Shown one piece after another: positions 1-6,425 of a DNA stretch of 8,200 nt (the stretch's first letter is position 1; the number at the start of each line of letters is the position of its first letter). The notes beneath the pieces are model-generated. The model was not told the DNA's origin and did not search any database. It worked only from the letters and a program-made list of their open reading frames with translations. The position numbers were made by a program, and so were the translations under genes. The stretch covers positions 1 to 8,200 of the forward strand of contig JAJKIL010000006.1 of assembly GCA_021154515.1 (NCBI GenBank), written 5' to 3'. Source of the DNA: Niastella sp. (GTDB lineage: Bacteria; Bacteroidota; Bacteroidia; Chitinophagales; Chitinophagaceae).

Positions 1-2048
1 AAATAAAACCGCTTGAAAATATTAAGTGTCAGTTGCTGGTAATTATAATCTCCGTTCACAAATCCTTTGATGCCGGAAATATAGCGAAGCCGGAAAATAG
101 GATACTTATTATAGATAGGAATGCGGTACACCTTTCCCTGGTAAAATTGCTCATGGGGCGCCCAGCGGATCTCAGCCGACAGCTCGGTAGTGGTAATTTC
201 TGGTATGTTGTACGTACCGGCGCCATCGAGTTTTTGATAAATGATGCTGCCGGCAGGTTGTTGCTTCCAGTTCTTGAACCCAAATGTGTAGCTGATATTT
301 TTGCCAAACTCCCGAACATACTCGGCCGTGTAAATATCGTTGTACAGCCACTTGTTATTATTACCCCGTTTGAACGACAGCAGGAAATTATCTTCCTGTA
401 CAAATTGCAATTCCTGTCCGGGTATTTTGGTATCGTGCTGATAGCTCAGCCGCAAATAATTGAGCGGGAAAGCATAGATCGATTTCCCGTTGAAAGAATA
501 AGCGCCGGATACAAAATACTTCCACTTTTCATCTTTAAAACCATACGCGGCATACGTTTCAATATAAAACCGCTTGCTTAACTTGGGTGTGCTGCGACCG
601 CCAAAGCGCAGTCTGAAACCTTCTACAGGATTGAAACTGTAAAATGCATTTACGGGACCAATGTCAAACGGACCGGCGGACTTATATCCTGCCAGTAAAA
701 AGGTGGCCCAGTCCATCAGCCGGCGGTACGACTTCATATTTTTCAGGCTGTCCATATTGGTATAAGCCTTCTCTTCAGTAGCGGAGAGTGCGGTATGCCG
801 GTTGGCCAGCCAAAAACTATCGGCGTCGGATGCTGTCCCCTCCACGATCACTTCCGGTTTGCCTTCATACACCGAATCGGGAGCCGCTTGGTTGATCACA
901 TAATTCTTGTAAGAAACGGTTCGCTCGCCCACCAGTCCACCAGATGCTTTTTTCGACAAAGCAAATTCTGAAAGTATATTACTCATCACCACGTGGTAGC
1001 GGCCATCGGCCCCACGCTCAAAATCCTGTTTAATGCGCAGGTCTCTTGTCCAGTTGATATTGGCATGTTTTGTCAGGCCCATCTGGATCTTTTGAACCGC
1101 ATAGTTGCCATCGAGTGTTACGAACATGGAACCCCTGAACAAAAGGTCGTTGGGATTGCGGGGCGCAAATGTCAGTTTCACCAGTTTGATACCATCCAGT
1201 TCAACGGTATCGCCCAGGTAAAACCGGTAAAAGGTAGGAGCGAGGTCTGAAATAGGGCTGAGCAACTGGTTCGAGAGCAACATCAAATTGGGTTCATAAA
1301 TATCGATGGGCGTATACATACTATTCAAATAGCGCGTAATGCCATCGTTGTCTACAAACTCACCCAGGTTCACCTTCTTCTTTGCCAGCACATATGTTTT
1401 TTCTTTGGAAGGACTTTTTCTGAAAAACTTATTGGAAAGGGTTTCCTCAATATATACCGGCACCAGGGCCTTTCCTTCTATCTTGGAAGTATCCTGGTTC
1501 TCCACCAAAAAACGGTAGTTCTTCAGCAGCTTGTTGTTCATCAGCTTTTCCGGCTTATTGGTAAGCGACAATTCCATTTTCTCGTACTGCTGGTATTGCA
1601 CATAATCAAAAGCCTTCATCCGGTTGCGGTCACGATTGTCGACCACTTTTCTGATAAGGTCTACGGCCGGGTTATCCCGGTTGCTGTATTTGGTTCGTCT
1701 TCTTGAGTTCACCGTTACGGAGGCCATCTCGGCCACTTCCATGTCGGCATCGATGTCCTGCGTAATACCCTGCGTTATTTTTTTCCGCAGCACCTTATAC
1801 CCATTGAAAGAAAATTCCAGCGTGGTGTTTTTGGGGTTGCTGGTGGAAATAGAATAACTGCCATCCTCACCGCTTACCACGCCTTTGCTGCCTTTGAAAT
1901 AAACGCTTACAAAAGCCAGGGGCGCATGTGTTTGGGCATCTCTTACAAATCCCTTGATCACCGTTTGCGCCTGCGTGCCTACAAAGAAGCAGGTAACAAA
2001 GAGGAATAAGGCGAAACCTTTCTTACTATCTATCAAACTAATCATCAT
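1..2048 (-). CDS. DUF5686 family outer-membrane protein with carboxypeptidase-regulatory-like N-terminal domain (3' end missing)
   Basis: The frame is open from the ATG at 2048 to the window edge, giving 682 residues without a stop; the C-terminus is missing. A signal peptide is clear: lysines at 9-10, a hydrophobic run at about 12-24, and a likely cut after Ala27 (TQA|Q). Residues about 29-115 form a CarboxypepD_reg-like beta-sandwich (VIKGFVRD..., then EDGSYSIS). The rest resembles DUF5686, a Bacteroidota family of about 800-850 residues. From about residue 450 it has alternating aromatic/polar strands suited to an outer-membrane beta-barrel. The start directly abuts the stop of the GtrA gene (TAG then ATG), so the two are almost certainly co-transcribed. 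Met1 and Met2 are both ATG and cannot be told apart. The molecular role of DUF5686 proteins is not established. A part in placing or sensing the lipids made upstream is only a guess from position. Confidence 0.88.
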   Translation of the reverse strand, partial: MMISLIDSKKGFALFLFVTCFFVGTQAQTVIKGFVRDAQTHAPLAFVSVYFKGSKGVVSGEDGSYSISTSNPKNTTLEFSFNGYKVLRKKITQGITQDIDADMEVAEMASVTVNSRRRTKYSNRDNPAVDLIRKVVDNRDRNRMKAFDYVQYQQYEKMELSLTNKPEKLMNNKLLKNYRFLVENQDTSKIEGKALVPVYIEETLSNKFFRKSPSKEKTYVLAKKKVNLGEFVDNDGITRYLNSMYTPIDIYEPNLMLLSNQLLSPISDLAPTFYRFYLGDTVELDGIKLVKLTFAPRNPNDLLFRGSMFVTLDGNYAVQKIQMGLTKHANINWTRDLRIKQDFERGADGRYHVVMSNILSEFALSKKASGGLVGERTVSYKNYVINQAAPDSVYEGKPEVIVEGTASDADSFWLANRHTALSATEEKAYTNMDSLKNMKSYRRLMDWATFLLAGYKSAGPFDIGPVNAFYSFNPVEGFRLRFGGRSTPKLSKRFYIETYAAYGFKDEKWKYFVSGAYSFNGKSIYAFPLNYLRLSYQHDTKIPGQELQFVQEDNFLLSFKRGNNNKWLYNDIYTAEYVREFGKNISYTFGFKNWKQQPAGSIIYQKLDGAGTYNIPEITTTELSAEIRWAPHEQFYQGKVYRIPIYNKYPIFRLRYISGIKGFVNGDYNYQQLTLNIFKRFY

Positions 2049-2429
2049 CTACCAATTATTGCTGAACACGAAATTCTTTTGCAGGGGATAATTGTACAGG
2101 AAAGCAACCAGCAATGATGCCACTACTTTAGATACGGTGTAATGCAACCCAGCCTGGCAGGCTAATACGTATACGCCACCCGTATTCAATAACAAATTGC
2201 CGGTCCATACCAGCGCATACTTCCAAAGTTGCCTTACTGCCTTTTCATCTCCTGCCTGAAAAACCCAATGCCTGCCTATAAAAAAATTAATGATACCTCC
2301 TGTTACAGTTCCTGCGGCCGCAGCCGTTACCACATTTGTTCCGCACCATTGTACCAGCAGCACCGTTATCAAAAAATCACTTACAGAAGCTATGAGCGAT
2401 GCTATATTGGCTTTCAGGAAAGTGATCAT
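2049..2429 (-). CDS. GtrA-family small membrane protein
   Basis: This 126-residue protein has about four hydrophobic segments (roughly 9-27, 33-52, 69-90 and 98-113), the usual GtrA/DPMS layout. Family hallmarks are the Asp-Phe pair in the first helix (DFLITVLLV, 18-26), the small-residue stretch GTVTGGIINFF (40-50) leading into GRHWVF (52-57), and the C-terminal YNYPLQKNFVF (112-122). GtrA proteins are proposed to move polyprenyl-linked sugars across the inner membrane or to assist membrane glycosyltransferases. It starts two bases after the pgpA stop and ends directly before the DUF5686 start, so it belongs to the inositol-lipid block. No glycosyltransferase lies beside it in this window. 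Its substrate here could be a lipid intermediate or a sugar carrier, and the sequence does not decide between them. Confidence 0.85.
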   Translation of the reverse strand: MITFLKANIASLIASVSDFLITVLLVQWCGTNVVTAAAAGTVTGGIINFFIGRHWVFQAGDEKAVRQLWKYALVWTGNLLLNTGGVYVLACQAGLHYTVSKVVASLLVAFLYNYPLQKNFVFSNNW

Positions 2430-2431
2430 TG

Positions 2432-2875
2432 TTACAAAAATTTACCCATCACTATTGCCCGCAGGATCAGCTGGCTGTAAATACCAGCCAGTACATCATC
2501 GGCCATTACACCCATGCCGCGTGGCAATAATTCTGCCCGGCGGATACCCAGCGGTTTTACCATATCAAAAAAGCGGAACAGCACGCAGCCTGTAACGATA
2601 TACACGCCATTATGTGGCAGGAAGATCAATGTTATCATCATGCCTGCCACCTCATCTATTACGATCCTGTTGCTGTCGTGTTCCCATACGGTTTCCATTC
2701 TGGTGGCGCTCCATATACCCACTGCCAGTAACGCCACCAGCAACAAGGCCTGGTAAACATACCCTATGGGAAAAAAATACCAGGCTATACAAAAAACAAC
2801 TGCGGCGGCTGTTCCTCCACCCTTAAGGAAGCCAATTCCGCCTGCAGTTGCTATGATGTGGGCAATCGTTCTCAT
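2432..2875 (-). CDS. pgpA: PgpA-family lipid phosphatase, probably acting on an inositol-phosphate lipid
   Basis: This 147-residue protein has the length and motifs of the phosphatidylglycerophosphatase A family: GGGTAAA near the N-terminus (19-25), HDSNRIVIDEVAGM (66-79), FRFFDMVKPLG (100-110) and GVMADDVLAG (122-131). The acidic residues Asp74-Glu75, Asp104 and Asp126-Asp127 are the likely Mg2+-binding catalytic set. Hydrophobic segments at about 25-55, 78-100 and 126-142 place it in the inner membrane. PgpA normally converts phosphatidylglycerophosphate to phosphatidylglycerol. Here its ATG overlaps the ino1 stop by four bases (ATGA), which points to translational coupling with inositol phosphate synthesis. 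I therefore infer dephosphorylation of phosphatidylinositol phosphate to phosphatidylinositol, as known for PgpA-like proteins in Bacteroides inositol-lipid clusters. A plain housekeeping PGP phosphatase remains possible. Confidence 0.9.
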   Translation of the reverse strand: MRTIAHIIATAGGIGFLKGGGTAAAVVFCIAWYFFPIGYVYQALLLVALLAVGIWSATRMETVWEHDSNRIVIDEVAGMMITLIFLPHNGVYIVTGCVLFRFFDMVKPLGIRRAELLPRGMGVMADDVLAGIYSQLILRAIVMGKFL

Positions 2876-4197
2876 GCCATCTCTTCCGTTGCTTTAGCAC
2901 GGTTTAACGCCGGCGACGCCACTGTTTGTTCCTGCATCATATCACGTAATACCTGCTTCAGCGTATTCAATTGTTTGAAAATATCATTCTCTGCATGTTC
3001 TCCCTGTTTGGTCTGGGGCGATTTAAGATAGAACGACAACCAGTCCTGAACGCCGTACATGCCTGCGCGTTGGGCCAGGTCGGCAAAAAGCGCCAGGTCC
3101 AGTACAATGGGAGCTGCCAGGATAGAATCGCGGCAAAGGAAATTGATCTTGATCTGCATGGGATAATTGAGCCAGCCGAAAATGTCAATATTGTCCCAGC
3201 TCTCCTTGTTATCACCATGCGGTGGATAATAATTGATCCGGATCTTATGATACAGTTCCCCGTAAAGATCAGGATGCAGATCGGGCCGTAGGATATCTTC
3301 CAGTACACCCAGTTTTGACACCTCTTTTGTTTTAAAATTCTGTTCGTCATCCAGCACCAGCCCATCGCGGTTACCCAGGATGTTGGTAGAGAACCAGCCG
3401 GTAACTCCCAATGAGCGGGCTGCCAGACCGGGCGCCACGATCGTTTTCATCAGCGTTTGTCCTGTTTTGAAATCCTTACCGCCGATAGGTGTTTTTGTTT
3501 TTTGGGCCAGCTGTACAATGGCCGGAATATCAGTGGTGAGGTTAGGCGCTCCATTGATGAAAGGAATACCCACGCTTACTGCTGCATACGCGTACACCAT
3601 ACTGGGCGCAATAGCCGGATCATTGTTTTTCAATCCTGCTTCAAAAGAAGCGATCGTTTCATGTACAGCCGATTGCTCCAGGTACTTTTCAGTAGAACCG
3701 GTCCATACGATCACTACGCGGTTTACATTGTTTTCTTTTTTGAATGTTTCGATATCCTTGATCAGTTCCTGAGCGGCATCCCATTTGGTAGCGCTTTGCT
3801 TGATGAATGTACCATCCAGGTTCCTTACATAATTCCTGTCAAAAACAGCCTTCATGGGTTTTATCACTTCCAGCTCGGGCCTGATGGCATTCAGCAAATG
3901 CTGATCAAGCACGCGCGCCTGGCTTGCTGCCTGGAATACATTATCTTCATAGATATCCCATCCGCCAAATACAACATCTTCCAGCGAAGCCAGCGGCACA
4001 AAATCTTTAAGAAGGGGGTAACGATCACCCTTTCCTTCGCCCAGTTCAATATGACCGGTTTGAGTATATGATCCGATCGGTTTAGCCAATCCCTTCCTGC
4101 TGGCAATAACTCCTGCGATCATGGTAGAGGCTACAGCACCCAGGCCAGGAAGCAGGATACCTAATTTTCCTTCTGCCGGCAACATTTGTTCTTTCAT
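2872..4197 (-). CDS. ino1: Inositol-3-phosphate synthase (myo-inositol-1-phosphate synthase)
   Basis: The 441-residue enzyme converts D-glucose 6-phosphate to 1D-myo-inositol 3-phosphate through an NAD+-dependent oxidation, aldol-like ring closure and reduction in the cytoplasm. Seen in the sequence: the Rossmann loop GLGAVAST (18-25), INGAPN (214-219), the lysine-rich active-site stretch GKDFKTGQT (240-248), NILGNRDG (272-279), and the late family block DSILAAPIVLDL (357-368). The length fits the Bacteroidota form, between the roughly 360-residue actinobacterial and 510-residue eukaryotic enzymes. The ATG at 4197 fits the alignment of the nucleotide-binding fold, which begins at Lys11. Upstream lies a 114-base AT-rich gap after cerR; downstream the stop overlaps the pgpA start. 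Free inositol 3-phosphate could also serve other solutes, but the coupled PgpA gene favours lipid head-group supply. Confidence 0.96.
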   Translation of the reverse strand: MKEQMLPAEGKLGILLPGLGAVASTMIAGVIASRKGLAKPIGSYTQTGHIELGEGKGDRYPLLKDFVPLASLEDVVFGGWDIYEDNVFQAASQARVLDQHLLNAIRPELEVIKPMKAVFDRNYVRNLDGTFIKQSATKWDAAQELIKDIETFKKENNVNRVVIVWTGSTEKYLEQSAVHETIASFEAGLKNNDPAIAPSMVYAYAAVSVGIPFINGAPNLTTDIPAIVQLAQKTKTPIGGKDFKTGQTLMKTIVAPGLAARSLGVTGWFSTNILGNRDGLVLDDEQNFKTKEVSKLGVLEDILRPDLHPDLYGELYHKIRINYYPPHGDNKESWDNIDIFGWLNYPMQIKINFLCRDSILAAPIVLDLALFADLAQRAGMYGVQDWLSFYLKSPQTKQGEHAENDIFKQLNTLKQVLRDMMQEQTVASPALNRAKATEEMA

Positions 4198-4311
4198 CCG
4201 TATATTTTTTTATTTTTCTAATTGGTCGGATGGAACTTCGCATTTGCATTTTTCTTTTTTGAAAAATTGACTATGCTTCGTTTCATATAAACCTTAATTT
4301 TTCTTATATAA
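4198..4311. other. AT-rich gap between the ceramide and inositol blocks
   Basis: This 114-base spacer is the only sizeable break in the seven-gene run that begins with spt. It is strongly AT-rich, with A tracts on the minus strand just ahead of the ino1 ATG, as is common for Bacteroidota translation starts. I see no good TAnnTTTG promoter box, no stable GC-rich hairpin followed by T residues, and no small reading frame. It could hold a weak internal promoter or simply be leader sequence within one transcript. Confidence 0.5.
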
Positions 4312-5307
4312 TTATAACCACTTGTTTAAACGGTACCATTGCAATGTTTCCCAAAGACCCTGCTTCAACGAATACTGCGGTAAAAAAGACAACTGTGTTT
4401 TTGCTTTTTCAATACTGCATTGCCAGCTGACCGCTGTGAGCTCATGCAATTTTTCCCTGTTCAGTACCGGCGTTTTTCCACGCCATCCACTCCATTTTTC
4501 CAGGGCAAAGGCCATCCCTTTTACCATCGTGTATGGCAAGTGAAATCGTACAGTTTTTTTGTTCAGTATTTGTTTGGCAAGATTGGCAAGCTCGTATTGA
4601 TCATAGCTCTCTCCGTCGGAAATATTGAAGGTCATATGCGACACATTGGAGAATAATGACTTTATTGCCACCGCAGCCAGGTCCTTCACATATATGAAGC
4701 TTAAATATTGATCAGCAACCCGGCCTATATAAGGTTCCATCCCGCGGTGGATGGATCGGATCATTATAAAAATATCCCGCTCGCGCGGACCATACACCGC
4801 AGTGGGGCGCAGAACCACCAACGGAAGTGATGGCAGTGTTTTTAATTTTTGTTCTGCAAGCAGTTTACTTCTTCCGTAAGCTGTTACCGGCGCCGGCGTT
4901 GTTTCTTCCGTGATCATCCGGAGACGACTGTCTGTGGGACCAACTGCAGCCAGGCTGCTCACAAAAACAAACTTTTTTAGTACGCTTCCGAGTCCTTCTA
5001 TAGCAGCGCTGGCCAGGTTAAAAGCATAGGAGGCATTGATCGTATCATACATTTGCTGTGAGGCGGCCCGTGTAGCGCCGGCCGCATGAATGATATAATT
5101 AAAACCGCCGTCAGCTAATTGTTTCGCCAGCAGTGCCTCATTGGTGTAGTCCAGTTCACAAAACCTGATGTCATATTCTTTCAGGTGCTTGATGTCACTG
5201 CCTGATCTGACTGCTGCATACACATCCAGTCTCCTGAGCAGCGCTTCTTCAATGAGGTGAAATCCTATGAAGCCGCTGGCGCCCGTTATCAATACCTTTT
5301 CTTTCAT
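4312..5307 (-). CDS. cerR: NAD-dependent epimerase/dehydratase, probable ceramide reductase (CerR type)
   Basis: This 331-residue extended short-chain dehydrogenase carries the NAD(P) loop TGASGFIG (8-15), HAAG (74-77), the active-site serine region FVSSLAAVGP (115-124) and the catalytic pair Tyr144-x-x-x-Lys148 (YGRSK). LRPTAVYGPRERD (166-178) follows, then a substrate-binding C-terminal part. By sequence alone it could be a sugar-nucleotide epimerase or a 3-beta-hydroxysteroid-dehydrogenase-like enzyme. Its ATG overlaps the stop of the acyltransferase gene by four bases in a set headed by spt. In Caulobacter the reductase of the ceramide pathway belongs to this same family. I infer that it reduces the 3-oxo group of the N-acylated 3-ketosphinganine to give dihydroceramide. 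The 114-base gap after it marks the end of the ceramide block. Confidence 0.82.
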   Translation of the reverse strand: MKEKVLITGASGFIGFHLIEEALLRRLDVYAAVRSGSDIKHLKEYDIRFCELDYTNEALLAKQLADGGFNYIIHAAGATRAASQQMYDTINASYAFNLASAAIEGLGSVLKKFVFVSSLAAVGPTDSRLRMITEETTPAPVTAYGRSKLLAEQKLKTLPSLPLVVLRPTAVYGPRERDIFIMIRSIHRGMEPYIGRVADQYLSFIYVKDLAAVAIKSLFSNVSHMTFNISDGESYDQYELANLAKQILNKKTVRFHLPYTMVKGMAFALEKWSGWRGKTPVLNREKLHELTAVSWQCSIEKAKTQLSFLPQYSLKQGLWETLQWYRLNKWL

Positions 5308-6425
5308 AACGGTTTTTCATATATGCGGTAACGTTTGTATACCTTTCCGTTGATGTTTTCAATTCCTTTATTCATCATTTCATTGTGCTCCAGGATCCAG
5401 GATGCTTCCGCACCTTTCAATTTGCGTTCGCCTGCCCGTTTTATAATGGCCGCATAAAAACAGGCTTCAATACCCATTTTCCTGTATTCTTTATTCACTC
5501 CCAGCGCCAGCACGCGAATGCGGTTGATCTTTTTCATATTGAACAACAGCTTGAAAATGCCGGTTGGCAGCAACCTTCCCCGTCGCACTTTGATCAGGAT
5601 CTGGTTGATATCGGGAATGGCCAGGGCAAAACCTATCTGCCTGCCATTGTGTTCGGCTATCAGACAAAGCTGTTCGTCCAGCACCATCTTCAGGTCATTT
5701 GCCAGGTAGCTGAACTCCTTATCTGTCATTGGTACAAACCCCAGGTTCTTATCCCAGGCGGCATTGTACACTTCGCGTACGTTCCTGGCTTCATGCGCCA
5801 GGTCTTTCTTGTTTACCGCGCGGATAGTGATGTTTTTCTGCCGCAGCCTGCTCAGCAATCGCTCCTGCAACAAGAGCGGCCGGTCGCCCACTTCCGCTGT
5901 ATTAATATTATATGCAAGCAGGTCTACCTTTTTTTTAAGGGACACCCTTTCCATCAAAGCCGTATAATAAGGTTTGTTATACGTCATCATGGCAAGCGGC
6001 GGATCGTTAAAACCATCGATCAGCATACCGCAGGGCTCATTGGTGGAGGGGTTCACCGGGCCAATGATCGTAGTGGCGCCTTGTTCCCGCAGCCATTGTT
6101 CTGCCGTCCCGAATAAAGTATCCGCTACCTGCAGGTCATCGATGCACTCGAAAAAGCCAAAGAACCCGTCGGTAGTATTATTAAAACGGTTATGATTATT
6201 GTTCAGAATGGCAGCGATCCTTCCACTGATCACATTCTCCTTATAATAAAGGTATAGCTGCACCTTTGAATGTTCATGAAAGGGGTGTTTACCCGGCGTT
6301 AAAAGGTCACGCTGCGCAATAAAAAGTTCTGGTACATAGTTTTTATCTCCTGCATACAGGTCATGAGGGAAATCAATGAAGGCCTTTAACTGCTTAGGAG
6401 TATGTACGGTTACAATACCGGTCAT
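5304..6425 (-). CDS. bcerS: GNAT-fold acyltransferase, probable bacterial ceramide synthase
   Basis: This 373-residue protein is often annotated as hypothetical or as a GNAT acetyltransferase. Visible blocks are the N-terminal HPFHEHS (47-53) and GRIAAI (68-73), GFFGFFEC (87-94), then GPVNPSTNEPCGMLIDGF (122-139) and MMTYNKPYY (146-154). The C-terminal GNAT-like half has LALGVNKEYRKMGIE (306-320), SWILEHNEMM (342-351) and the ending YKRYRIYEKPL. This layout matches my memory of the family that includes Caulobacter bCerS, which N-acylates 3-ketosphinganine. The gene overlaps spt upstream and cerR downstream by four bases each (ATGA both times), so its product should act between theirs. The acyl donor, CoA or acyl carrier protein, cannot be read from the sequence. 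There is no signal peptide or membrane segment, which fits a cytoplasmic or membrane-surface enzyme. The family call is firm; the exact reaction is inferred from context. Confidence 0.8.
   Translation of the reverse strand: MTGIVTVHTPKQLKAFIDFPHDLYAGDKNYVPELFIAQRDLLTPGKHPFHEHSKVQLYLYYKENVISGRIAAILNNNHNRFNNTTDGFFGFFECIDDLQVADTLFGTAEQWLREQGATTIIGPVNPSTNEPCGMLIDGFNDPPLAMMTYNKPYYTALMERVSLKKKVDLLAYNINTAEVGDRPLLLQERLLSRLRQKNITIRAVNKKDLAHEARNVREVYNAAWDKNLGFVPMTDKEFSYLANDLKMVLDEQLCLIAEHNGRQIGFALAIPDINQILIKVRRGRLLPTGIFKLLFNMKKINRIRVLALGVNKEYRKMGIEACFYAAIIKRAGERKLKGAEASWILEHNEMMNKGIENINGKVYKRYRIYEKPL

Noticed and set aside
33..581. A 182-codon open frame on the plus strand
   Set aside because: It is antisense to the DUF5686 gene, whose minus-strand frame stays open over 682 codons with a signal peptide and domain structure.
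3457..4071. A 204-codon open frame on the plus strand
   Set aside because: It is antisense to ino1, which is one of the firmest calls in the window; the product shows no domain.
4281..4294. Small near-palindrome GTTT-CATAT-AAAC in the gap before ino1
   Set aside because: The arms are only four bases in very AT-rich DNA, which is expected by chance.
5385..6116. A 243-codon open frame on the plus strand
   Set aside because: It lies wholly antisense to the acyltransferase gene, whose translation has strong family motifs. The plus-strand product has low-complexity, unrecognisable sequence.
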